The position numbers and the translations under genes are program-made. The notes beneath the pieces are model-generated. The model saw only the letters and a program-made list of their open reading frames with translations, had not been told where the DNA came from and did not search any database. This document shows, in pieces, positions 1-7,757 of a DNA stretch of 48,879 bases (its first letter is position 1; each line of letters opens with the position of its first letter). This DNA comes from Flavobacteriia bacterium (GTDB lineage Bacteria; Bacteroidota; Bacteroidia; Flavobacteriales_D; Crocinitomicaceae), in assembly GCA_947490145.1 (NCBI GenBank), contig CANLGD010000017.1, positions 1 to 48,879 of the forward strand, in the 5' to 3' direction.

Positions 1-99
1 AGAAAATATATAGATTTTTACAACAATGAACGAAGACATGAATCTTTAAATTATCAAACCCCAAATGAATATTTTTATCAAAACAAAAAAGTATCCTAA
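1..99 (+). mobile_element. IS3-family transposase (OrfB), C-terminal end only
   Basis: The reading frame is open from the first base and stops at 97-99. The visible 32 residues contain YNNERRHESLNYQTPNEY, typical of the end of the DDE integrase core of IS3-family OrfB transposases (Y-N-x-x-R-x-H-x-x-L-x-Y-x-T-P). The 5' part of the gene and the element lie outside the window. The element's right terminal inverted repeat should lie just downstream of 99, but I cannot define it without the other end. The family call is fairly sure; the specific element is unknown. Confidence 0.8.
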
Positions 100-106
100 A
101 AACACC

Positions 107-640
107 TTAACTTTGGTGAAAAGTTGCCCAAGCTTTGGGGAGTATTATAGAACCAAGAACTGTATTTGCCGTAGATTCATAAAAATATTCTTCGGATACA
201 TTGAAAGTAATGTCTCTTTCATTCGCTTGAGGTTGCGCTTCTAAGACAAATTGTCCTTTAACATTATAAAATAAGCTTTTTGTATTGGCATCTAATACTT
301 TGATGTCATAAATAGTGTTTAATTGAATTGAATAAGTCAATTGACTTTCTGATAGTGGGAAATCAGATATATCAACACTATCCAAACAATCGCATATCGA
401 ATCCCATTCAAAATAAGTTCCCCATTTACTCATATTCCCATCAAGTGTATCTCCGTTGACCACGACTATTAAATCAGAATAAAAAGAGTCAAAAGGATTG
501 TTTTGAGTGTCAACTGCAAAAAAGTTTAGCTTGTATTGAGTTTGAACTGGTTCAACGTTTGTGGGAACTGGCTCATCTTTTTTGCAGGAACTTATTAGAA
601 CTACTCCAAGAATTGCAAATACTAAAATTGATTTTTTCAT
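107..640 (-). CDS. Predicted surface lipoprotein, unknown function
   Basis: This 177-residue protein starts with a lipoprotein signal (MKKSILVFAILGVVLISSC followed by KK), so the cysteine at residue 19 should be lipidated. The rest is an acidic, beta-rich domain of unknown role. The first 65 bp are almost identical to the start of the lipoprotein gene ending at 1502, but the mature domains differ. The stop codon lies only 8 bp from the stop of the IS3 transposase that converges on it. The last residues (PKAWATFHQS) may therefore be encoded by IS-end sequence, in which case the native C-terminus was replaced. I do not recognise the mature domain. Confidence 0.75.
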   Translation of the reverse strand: MKKSILVFAILGVVLISSCKKDEPVPTNVEPVQTQYKLNFFAVDTQNNPFDSFYSDLIVVVNGDTLDGNMSKWGTYFEWDSICDCLDSVDISDFPLSESQLTYSIQLNTIYDIKVLDANTKSLFYNVKGQFVLEAQPQANERDITFNVSEEYFYESTANTVLGSIILPKAWATFHQS

Positions 641-663
641 AAGTGAAATTTTTTAGAACTTTA

Positions 664-885
664 TTAATTTTTAAAACTGAAATTAGTTAAATACTCTTTT
701 GTATCACCTTCATAAATTTTTGAGTAAAGAAATTCTTCGTCTTGTAATGTTCCATTTTTTTTCAACTCTTCAATTTGCTTATCTTTTAACCAAACATTTA
801 AAATTTTCCAGTCATCTTCGCTTTGTATTTTAATGATGTTTGACCATTTTTCACCTACAACATTTTTAATTACGTAACAATCCAT
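664..885 (-). CDS. Small hypothetical protein (73 aa)
   Basis: A 73-residue ORF between two paralogous lipoprotein genes and on the same strand. It has no signal peptide or membrane segment and is rich in charged residues (Asp, Glu, Lys), so a small cytoplasmic protein is plausible. It lies 23 bp upstream of the next lipoprotein gene in transcription order. I do not recognise the family. The length and amino-acid mix look like a real gene, but support is modest. Confidence 0.5.
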   Translation of the reverse strand: MDCYVIKNVVGEKWSNIIKIQSEDDWKILNVWLKDKQIEELKKNGTLQDEEFLYSKIYEGDTKEYLTNFSFKN

Positions 886-953
886 ATAAAATATTTTTGT
901 CCTACTCTTTGAATGAATTTTCGGATACTCCAGAATTTAATTATTAAAATCCC

Positions 954-1502
954 CTATACTTTCGCATAGAAAAACCATTTGTATAAATTATTGCAATGCG
1001 AGCCATCTAAAACGCCTTCAACACAATTATCCCATGTAATGACTTCCTTTTCTACATCATAATACTCTACACCTTCTTCTTCTTTTATTTTAATGACATA
1101 ATTAGCCTCATATAAAACGATACCAGTTGATAGTTGTTTCAATTTTACATTATAGCTCTTATTTATTAATAATATCTTTGGTAAATAAGAGTTGTTTGCA
1201 CAAGGACTAGAAGAACCAGTATTGAATAAAGTAGGAGTTCCTATTTTGACATTGTCTAAAAATATCTCTACTTCATTATTGTAACAACCTTCAACACCTG
1301 TCCCTGAAATATCCCACGTCATGAAGTTTACATCGAGCTGATTTGATAGTGCATTGTTACTGTACTGACAACTACCATCATCTTTAGTTGCTTTAGAATT
1401 ATAGTTTGCAGCTGAAGAGTCTTTGCATCCTTTTATTTCTTTTTTGCAGGAACTTATTAGAACTACTCCAAGAATTGCAAATATTAAAATTGATTTTTTC
1501 AT
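954..1502 (-). CDS. Lipoprotein with a GCxDxxAxNYNxxATxDDGSC motif
   Basis: This 182-residue protein begins with a lipoprotein signal nearly identical to that of the gene ending at 640 (lipobox cysteine at residue 19). Immediately after it comes the cysteine-bracketed motif GCKDSSAANYNSKATKDDGSC (about residues 25-45, quoted in two parts: GCKDSSAANYN and SKATKDDGSC). This short module is common in exported proteins of Flavobacteriales. The rest is a beta-rich domain with further cysteines near the C-terminus that could form disulphides. It is probably anchored in the outer membrane; the ligand or role is unknown. Confidence 0.75.
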   Translation of the reverse strand: MKKSILIFAILGVVLISSCKKEIKGCKDSSAANYNSKATKDDGSCQYSNNALSNQLDVNFMTWDISGTGVEGCYNNEVEIFLDNVKIGTPTLFNTGSSSPCANNSYLPKILLINKSYNVKLKQLSTGIVLYEANYVIKIKEEEGVEYYDVEKEVITWDNCVEGVLDGSHCNNLYKWFFYAKV

Positions 1503-1527
1503 AATTTGACTTTTTATTGATTTAATT

Positions 1528-3108
1528 TTAATTTAGAACAATTTTTCTAGTTTCAATTACATAGCCTTTGTCATCTAAAATATTAACAAAGTAAGTTTCA
1601 CTAGCAGACCAATTTGAAACATCTATTGTAAATTCTTTTTGAGTTATTTTTGTAGAATAAACTTCTTGACCATTTGAACTAGTAATTCGCATTGAGATAT
1701 TATCAGTAAAAGCTATATTCGACAAATCTATTTTTATAAAAGTATTAGCTGGATTTGGATAGATTTTAAAATCAATAGCATCATTAACTTTAACTAAATT
1801 TGCTTCGTTACTAAATTTTAAATTCAACATATTTTCAGAAAATGTTGTTATTGGTGCTATATACCCTGTTGTGAAAATTTCACCTTGAGAGTTTTCTGAT
1901 ATTGAATTAAATTCTGCAATGTGATTTGAATCGCCAATAAATTTAACCCATTGAAGTATTCCATCAATTGATATTTTTGCTAAGAAACCGTTTCCTTCAT
2001 CCTCATTAAAATCATTCCAAACATTCGTATTTCCTACAAAATCTAGGTCATTTGATTTTGCACTTCCACAAATTAATAAATTATTATCAGCAGTCACTAT
2101 GACTGCATTTGCATGTTCGGAATATGTTCCACCAATTGTTTTTTCCCAAATGATAGTGCCATTTTCATCAATTTTAACAAGCCAAGCATCACCACCACTA
2201 CCACCGTTATTACTTGAAATATCTCCATCCGTTGAATAAGTTCTACCTGCCAATACCCAATTGTTTCCATCAAATATTGCACTATTAAAACTTTCACCTC
2301 CAGTACCACCGTAGCATTTTTTCCAAATTATGTTTCCAAGGCTGTTTAATTTCAATACCCATGAATCCTCACCACCATGAAAGCCCGAAATATCATTATC
2401 AAATGAAGTTGTTCTTCCCACTACAATAATTTCATTGTTTGTATTTACAGATAGTGAATGAGCATAATCCCATCCAGAACCTCCATACGATTTTTTCCAA
2501 ATAATATTTCCAGTATTACTTATTTTAGTAAGGAAGTAATCTGGACCGCCAAAATTAGTTTGTAAATCACCATCACTTGAGTATGAATCACCAGCTACAA
2601 TATAATTACCATCGGAAGTCTGAATAACGTCTCTTGCAACATCAGCTTTTGTTCCACCCATGCACTTTTGCCATTCTATATTACCAAGAACACTAATTTT
2701 TACAATCCATAAATCTAAAATATCTACTGAAGATATTCCTCCATGATTACCTGAAACATCTCCATCATTTGAATTAGTTGTACCAACAAAAACATAGCCA
2801 CCTTCAATTGATGGAATCATTTTGAAGATTCTTTCAAAGTTTGCACCTCCGAAACATTTTTGCCATTCTATTATTCCGTTTGTAGTGTATTTTGTAATCA
2901 AAGCATCTCCTTGTCCGTGATAACTATTGATACCCATATCATTTGAACTTGTTGAGCCTCCAACTATTGCTCCTCCATCAGCTGTTTTAACTATGGAATT
3001 TCCAGCATCAGAATCATTCCCTCCAATTTCATTTTGCCATACAATGTTAGGTTGAGCGAAAATTGATAATTGTATAAGTGCTGTTAAATAAATAAATGTT
3101 TTTTTCAT
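1528..3108 (-). CDS. T9SS-exported protein with seven propeller-like repeats
   Basis: The 526-residue protein has a signal peptide (about residues 1-19). It then has about seven repeats of roughly 50 residues with the pattern 'GGxxxD...T-DGG-IVGG-T-SNDGD', each carrying an Asn-Asp or Asp-Gly turn and a W-K/Q-K strand. Seven such units suggest a seven-bladed beta-propeller. The last 80 or so residues are a T9SS type A sorting domain (FKIYPNPANTF, ending in a KIVLN tail). That tail directs export through PorU-type machinery and anchoring at the cell surface. It sits in a same-strand run with lipoproteins and another T9SS protein. The binding partner is unknown. Confidence 0.85.
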   Translation of the reverse strand: MKKTFIYLTALIQLSIFAQPNIVWQNEIGGNDSDAGNSIVKTADGGAIVGGSTSSNDMGINSYHGQGDALITKYTTNGIIEWQKCFGGANFERIFKMIPSIEGGYVFVGTTNSNDGDVSGNHGGISSVDILDLWIVKISVLGNIEWQKCMGGTKADVARDVIQTSDGNYIVAGDSYSSDGDLQTNFGGPDYFLTKISNTGNIIWKKSYGGSGWDYAHSLSVNTNNEIIVVGRTTSFDNDISGFHGGEDSWVLKLNSLGNIIWKKCYGGTGGESFNSAIFDGNNWVLAGRTYSTDGDISSNNGGSGGDAWLVKIDENGTIIWEKTIGGTYSEHANAVIVTADNNLLICGSAKSNDLDFVGNTNVWNDFNEDEGNGFLAKISIDGILQWVKFIGDSNHIAEFNSISENSQGEIFTTGYIAPITTFSENMLNLKFSNEANLVKVNDAIDFKIYPNPANTFIKIDLSNIAFTDNISMRITSSNGQEVYSTKITQKEFTIDVSNWSASETYFVNILDDKGYVIETRKIVLN

Positions 3109-3123
3109 AATTAGTTTTTTAAA

Positions 3124-3531
3124 TTAATAACACATTTGAACTTCTATTTCTTGAATTTGGCTTGGGCTCAAGCTACCATTTGTTTTATATACTTCAATAC
3201 TTGGGTCACAAAAATTATTAGCTGCTGCACCAAAGCCTGTTCCTGGACATTGTTTAAAACATTGGAAATAATATATTTTTTGTTCAAGACCAGTAAATAC
3301 AACTGGATTATCTCCTTCAGAATATGCTTCTCTTATTGGATTAGTTAAATTTTGATAATCTGATTCTGAAGCAAAAAGCCAAACACGAACACCGTCATTA
3401 TCGCAAACAAGCATATCTGGCTTAATTTTCAATGTTGTTTCTGTGGACACAGCATCTTTTTTGTCTTCTTTTTTACAAGCAGATATCAGCATAATTCCAA
3501 TTAAAGGAAGATATAAAATTGCTTTTCTCAT
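3124..3531 (-). CDS. Small predicted lipoprotein (135 aa)
   Basis: The N-terminus MRKAILYLPLIGIMLISAC followed by KK is a clear lipoprotein signal with cysteine 19 as the lipid site. The mature part is about 115 residues and contains several cysteines (CDN, QCFKQC, FCDP, terminal CY) that could pair after export. The gene lies between two T9SS cargo genes, 15 bp from the one and 11 bp from the other, so the three are probably co-transcribed. The fold is not recognised. Confidence 0.75.
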   Translation of the reverse strand: MRKAILYLPLIGIMLISACKKEDKKDAVSTETTLKIKPDMLVCDNDGVRVWLFASESDYQNLTNPIREAYSEGDNPVVFTGLEQKIYYFQCFKQCPGTGFGAAANNFCDPSIEVYKTNGSLSPSQIQEIEVQMCY

Positions 3532-3542
3532 TGGTATTATAT

Positions 3543-5858
3543 TTATTGAAGAACTATCTTTTTCACTTCTACAATGTTCTGTTGACTATCTAGAATATAA
3601 ACGAAATAAGTTCCATTTCCAGACCAAGTTGATAAGTCAATAAAATAATCTTGTTGTGAAATTGGGGTTGTGAAGACAACTTGTGCTAGAGAATTATCAA
3701 TACGTATAGAATATCCAGTCATTAATGCAAAATTCCCAGTATTGATTGAAATGTGTGTACTTGCAGGATTTGGATAAATTTTGATAATATTGGTTTCATT
3801 CGGTGAAGGTAAACCCAAAGAAGCTTCAATTATCAAAGTATCTGTTACACTGATGTAAGTATAGATTGTGTCATTGATTGATACGAAATTAGTATCTGTA
3901 ATTGTAACGTAATTGGTATCAGTAATAGTTACAAAGTTTGTGTCTGTAATAGTAACGAAATTAGTATCTTGAATAATTACATTTGTTGTAATTGTATCGT
4001 AAATTGTTTGAGTACAAATCATTTCGCTAATCAAACTACTTGAAAAACATAAATTATTCCAAGTTGCTCCAGCGTTTGTTGGTAGAAAAACTCTAATTAC
4101 ACCACTATTTGTATAATTATTGCTTCCTACATTTATCCACTTGTCGTATAAAGAATTGGTTTCTGTTAGATAGTTAAAAGGAGATTGGGCATTGTTTATA
4201 TCAAAAAAAGCTCCTATTGAAAAAGAAAGAATAAAATCTTCTTGATTAATTGGATACCCAATTCTATCAAAATCACCATAAATTGAATCTAATTTATAAC
4301 CAGCTGGGATAACATATTCTTTATAACCCCACCCTCCGCTCCAAGTATTGTCAATTCCATCAATAGTTGAAAAACAATCTTGAATAGAAGCTTGTGTAAC
4401 ATTTACAAAGTTGGTATCAGAAATTGTAGTTGTAATTGTGTCATACGAAGTACATACAACACCTAATGTATCATAAACTATTGTGTTTTGACTTGTTGAA
4501 GAACTACATCCAAAACTATTTGTAAATGAATAATTTATTGTTTGTTCTCCAAGACCTGCGATTGTTGGATTAAAAATATTTCCTGACATTCCATTTCCTG
4601 AAAATGTACCTCCAAGTGGTGTTCCTGAAAGAGAAACACTTGAATTACTTATGTCTGTATAATTTGAAATTCCAGTAAAACTTACAACAGGATTTGGGTT
4701 TACCGTTACCACTGTTGAAGTGCTTGAACTTGAGCATCCATTGGCACTGACAACAACAGAATAATTTCCATTTTGGTTTACTGTTATTGAATTTGTTGTT
4801 GCTCCATTACTCCACAAGTAACTCCCCGTTCCATTTGTTGTGATTGTAACTGAATTACCTGAACAAAAAGTTGTTGCTCCAGAAAGTGAAACATTGTTAT
4901 TCGGTGTTTGATTAACAACAACTGCTACTGGAGAGCTTAAAGCACTGCAAGAACCATCAATTACATTTACAGTATAATCGCCCGATTGAGAAGCGGAATA
5001 GGAAATACTCGTTTGACCAGAAATAATTGAACCATCTTTATACCATTGATAAGTAAAGCCTGTACCTACATTTGCAATTAAATTTACACTATTTCCTGAA
5101 CAAATTGTGGTAGCGCTTTGAGCTGTAATCGTTGCAGTTGGATTTGTGCACCCATTATAAATACCATTTACTTCTGCAGAGTTTAAAGCCCTGTTATATA
5201 TTAATATGTCATCAAGCAGACCTAAGTAACTATATAATGAAGCCCATTCCACATGACCAAATCTTAAATTGCCTGCATTGTTTCCTATAATAACAGATGA
5301 TGTTGTAGAAACACTTAAAAGAACATTATCAATATAAATCTTTGTTGTTCCGTTACTAAAAGTAAAAGTTACATGATGCCAAGCATCGTTTAAAAACCCT
5401 GTGTTTGGTGTCTGATAATAACCTTGCGTGCCAGTAGTACCATTTTTAACAACCATTCCCATTTTACCGCTACCATCTTCAATAAATGTATTCCAACCTA
5501 GTTGAGAAATTCCTGTTCCTGTCTGTTTTGAAATTGGGATATGCACCTCTGTAGTTGGTGTGTTTATTGGTGCTTTCATCCAAAAAGAAATCGACATTTC
5601 ATTCAGTGCTTGAAAATCAAATTGGGAATTATCTACTACTTCAATATAATCATTCGGATTAAATGAGTATGCAGAATTTGGATTTCCAAATCTGTCATTT
5701 GATAAGACTGCACCACTAACGGTTCCGTTATTACCATTACCTGTAAGGTCATTTGCATTGCCATCGAATGGATAATGTGCCACAAGACCATTAGTTGGAA
5801 TCTGACAAAAAGCATTCATTGAAAATGCTAAAATTGAAATTGTTAATATTTTTTTCAT
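3543..5858 (-). CDS. LamG/Ig-like multidomain T9SS-exported surface protein
   Basis: 771 residues. A signal peptide (1-18) is followed by a LamG/concanavalin-A-like domain (about 20-235; NGLVAHYPFDGNANDLTGNG is its usual opening). Next come two or three Ig-like or PKD-like repeats (about 243-450, with CSGNSV and W-S-N-G/W-Y-K-D cores). A unique cysteine-containing region (about 460-590) follows, then a Thr/Asp-rich linker of four TITDTNFV-like units and a T9SS type A sorting domain (IIKIYPNPASTHI to the end). This architecture is usual for adhesins or glycan-binding surface proteins of gliding Bacteroidota. It appears to be the first gene of the minus-strand run that reads down towards position 107. 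The ligand is unknown. Confidence 0.88.
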   Translation of the reverse strand: MKKILTISILAFSMNAFCQIPTNGLVAHYPFDGNANDLTGNGNNGTVSGAVLSNDRFGNPNSAYSFNPNDYIEVVDNSQFDFQALNEMSISFWMKAPINTPTTEVHIPISKQTGTGISQLGWNTFIEDGSGKMGMVVKNGTTGTQGYYQTPNTGFLNDAWHHVTFTFSNGTTKIYIDNVLLSVSTTSSVIIGNNAGNLRFGHVEWASLYSYLGLLDDILIYNRALNSAEVNGIYNGCTNPTATITAQSATTICSGNSVNLIANVGTGFTYQWYKDGSIISGQTSISYSASQSGDYTVNVIDGSCSALSSPVAVVVNQTPNNNVSLSGATTFCSGNSVTITTNGTGSYLWSNGATTNSITVNQNGNYSVVVSANGCSSSSTSTVVTVNPNPVVSFTGISNYTDISNSSVSLSGTPLGGTFSGNGMSGNIFNPTIAGLGEQTINYSFTNSFGCSSSTSQNTIVYDTLGVVCTSYDTITTTISDTNFVNVTQASIQDCFSTIDGIDNTWSGGWGYKEYVIPAGYKLDSIYGDFDRIGYPINQEDFILSFSIGAFFDINNAQSPFNYLTETNSLYDKWINVGSNNYTNSGVIRVFLPTNAGATWNNLCFSSSLISEMICTQTIYDTITTNVIIQDTNFVTITDTNFVTITDTNYVTITDTNFVSINDTIYTYISVTDTLIIEASLGLPSPNETNIIKIYPNPASTHISINTGNFALMTGYSIRIDNSLAQVVFTTPISQQDYFIDLSTWSGNGTYFVYILDSQQNIVEVKKIVLQ
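3877..3972 (-). repeat. Four 24-nt tandem units encoding TITDTNFV linker
   Basis: Units at 3877-3900, 3901-3924, 3925-3948 and 3949-3972 each encode a TITDTNFV-like octapeptide. The amino-acid sequence is more conserved than the DNA, which differs mostly at synonymous sites. This points to selection on an extended stalk between the exported domains and the sorting domain, rather than to a recent slippage event. Confidence 0.7.
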
Positions 5859-6090
5859 AGTTTTTTATTTTTTAGTTCACTATTAATTTAATTTTTACTC
5901 AATACTAAGATGAGAGAAACTTTTAACTGCCTGTTTTGCTTTCAATCTTGAATTGCGCCATAAATATTTAATTCAAACTCGTACTAATTTTCCATACTTT
6001 TTTAGATTTGTATGACCTTTAATCATTCCAAAAACCAAAAGGTAAGTGCCTTTTATTTATTTTTCAAAAATATAAATAAATCAGTTACAA

Positions 6091-6114
6091 ACAATCTATT
6101 TAATACAATCTATT
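6091..6114. repeat. Direct repeat ACAATCTATT upstream of XRE gene
   Basis: ACAATCTATT occurs at 6091-6100 and again at 6105-6114, just upstream of a promoter-like TAAATTTG (6119-6126) and the regulator start at 6146. The spacing and position fit a repeated half-site bound by the XRE protein for autoregulation. The role is inferred. Confidence 0.35.
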
Positions 6115-6118
6115 AAAA

Positions 6119-6126
6119 TAAATTTG
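6119..6126 (+). promoter_or_regulatory. Bacteroidota -7 promoter element for XRE gene
   Basis: TAAATTTG matches the Bacteroidota -7 consensus TAnnTTTG and lies 20 bp before the ATG at 6146. No convincing -33 TTTG is visible at the usual distance, so this is a tentative assignment. Confidence 0.4.
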
Positions 6127-6145
6127 TTGCATGTAATTTTCGGGC

Positions 6146-6391
6146 ATGGAAAAAAGGGTTCGAAAAAAAGCAATACCACAAGAAGTGATAGACTTGGGCT
6201 TGAAGATTCGAGAAATAATGAATGAAAAAGGATTCAAAACAAGAGATGTTGCTTACGAAAGCGATATGGATGTGGAGAACTTTAGAAAGTATTTAAATGG
6301 TCGTCAGGAGATGAAAGTGAGCACTATGCTAAAAATCGCAAATGCACTTAAAGTTACTGTTGGTGAATTATTTGACCAAGAATTAAAGTAA
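6146..6391 (+). CDS. XRE/Cro-C1 family helix-turn-helix regulator
   Basis: An 81-residue protein made almost wholly of one Cro/C1-type helix-turn-helix domain (about residues 15-77). The pattern is 'IREIMNEKGFKTRDVAYESDMDVENFRKYLNGR...MLKIANALKVTVGELF', with the usual two-helix core and the hydrophobic closing helix. It is a transcription factor; its targets are unknown. Its 3' end overlaps the convergent TPR-membrane gene by 9 bp. Direct repeats upstream (6091-6114) could be its own operator. It could also regulate the restriction operon starting at 7758, but that is inference from proximity. Confidence 0.85.
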   Translation: MEKRVRKKAIPQEVIDLGLKIREIMNEKGFKTRDVAYESDMDVENFRKYLNGRQEMKVSTMLKIANALKVTVGELFDQELK

Positions 6392-7099
6392 TTCTAAAAT
6401 CTTTTTTGCCTTTTCTCTGTAAGCAGATTCTTTATTCTTGCCAATTATAGAAAGAATATCCAATGCTTCCTTTTTCTTCTCTAAAGCTAAATAATTTAAG
6501 GCTTTTCTAAATTGTACATCATCGTAATAAATAGAATTTTTTCCAATTTCATTTAAAACATTAAGTGAAATTTGAAATTCTTTTTTCTCAAAGTAAATAA
6601 GACCCGAATAATAAATTGCTGTATCTGTTTTTATTTTGTCAAATTCGGTCAAAGCAACATCCCAATTTTCTAATTTGTACGCATTCATTGCATCATCATA
6701 CTTTCCTTTGGAACTCATTTTTACTGGAAGTCCTTCATCTTGAACCCAATTTTCTTGAGCAAGTTGAGGCATAGTTAATTGATTAGAAAAATGGTGATAG
6801 ATAAAAACACCCAAAATAATTGAAGCTGCAACAGCAGTTGATAGCCAAATTACTTTATTGTTTTTTGGTTTAATTGAAAGTTTCTTATCTAATTCTAAAT
6901 CTAATTCTGAGAATTTTTGTTTCAACTCGTTTGCATAATGTTCTTTGATTCCAGTTTCAATTGATTTAAAAGTTTCAAATTGATTTTTAAAATCGGAATC
7001 ATAAATTAACTGTGCTTCAAATTCAAGCATGGATTTTTTATCCATCTCATGTGATAGATAATTTTCAAAAAGGGCTATATTTTTTTCTTCGATGTTCAT
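6383..7099 (-). CDS. Membrane-anchored TPR protein, likely anti-sigma partner
   Basis: The 238-residue protein has an acidic, helical N-terminal cytoplasmic region (about 1-80) and one membrane span (about 83-102, VIWLSTAVAASIILGVFIYH). Its periplasmic C-terminal half has tetratricopeptide-like helices ('AMNAYKLENWDVALTEFDKI', 'AIYYSGLIYFEKKEFQISL', 'FRKALNYLALEKKKEALDIL'). Its start directly abuts the stop of the ECF sigma gene. This pairing of sigma factor with a single-span TPR protein is common in Bacteroidota and suggests a regulator that senses envelope state. No canonical zinc anti-sigma motif (HxxxCxxC) is present, so an anti-sigma role is inferred from context. Confidence 0.75.
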   Translation of the reverse strand: MNIEEKNIALFENYLSHEMDKKSMLEFEAQLIYDSDFKNQFETFKSIETGIKEHYANELKQKFSELDLELDKKLSIKPKNNKVIWLSTAVAASIILGVFIYHHFSNQLTMPQLAQENWVQDEGLPVKMSSKGKYDDAMNAYKLENWDVALTEFDKIKTDTAIYYSGLIYFEKKEFQISLNVLNEIGKNSIYYDDVQFRKALNYLALEKKKEALDILSIIGKNKESAYREKAKKILELL

Positions 7100-7672
7100 T
7101 TAAAAAATAAAAATCATGGAAAGTTTTTTTAATTCTTCGATTAGTTTTTTCATACACACTGACTTTTTTGATTTAGCAGTGTCTGCATTTTTATAATTAA
7201 GTTCTCTCGCAATACTTTCCATATCAAATTCATCAAAATAATGCAACTTAAGCAACTTTTGACAATCTTCAGGCAACTTTGCAATTGCTTTACTTATTTG
7301 TTCCTTATTATAAATTTTATCTTCCTCCTCCATATAATCTCCAAGTTCATTACCCTTAATCACATGAATTAAATCATTGTAAGTAACTACACGAGATTCT
7401 TTTTTTAGGAGATTAATTATTTTGAATTTTCCAATTTGAAAAAGATATGTTTTTAGGGAAGTATCTAATTCTGTTAATTGTCCTGAAATTATATTTTGAT
7501 GAAAGCTAATCATTGCTTCCTGAAATGAATCTTTTGCTTGTTCGTCAGATGCTTTATAGTTTTTTGCACTCCATTTAATAAATTCATTTCTATACAATTT
7601 GTAAACTTCCAGCAACGGTTTTTCATCTCCATTCCGAATTTTTAAAATTATATTGTTTGAATTTGCTAGCAC
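7100..7672 (-). CDS. ECF-type RNA polymerase sigma factor
   Basis: 190 residues with the two usual sigma-70 helical regions. Region 2 is at about 20-90 (LYRNEFIKWSAKNY...FQEAMISFHQN...LKTYLFQIGKFKIINLLKK). Region 4 is at about 125-185 (ISKAIAKLPEDCQKLLKLHYFDEFDMESIARELNY, the helix-turn-helix that reads the -35/-33 box). I took the GTG at 7670-7672 as start because no ATG precedes region 2. It is co-transcribed with the abutting TPR membrane gene and diverges from hsdR across only 85 bp. The regulon is unknown. Confidence 0.85.
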   Translation of the reverse strand: MLANSNNIILKIRNGDEKPLLEVYKLYRNEFIKWSAKNYKASDEQAKDSFQEAMISFHQNIISGQLTELDTSLKTYLFQIGKFKIINLLKKESRVVTYNDLIHVIKGNELGDYMEEEDKIYNKEQISKAIAKLPEDCQKLLKLHYFDEFDMESIARELNYKNADTAKSKKSVCMKKLIEELKKLSMIFIF

Positions 7673-7757
7673 TTATTAAATTTTGTTTTGCAATAATAGT
7701 TAAAAAGTATATATATTTTTTATATTTATGCCCTACACCTCATGAAATTTCACCAAA

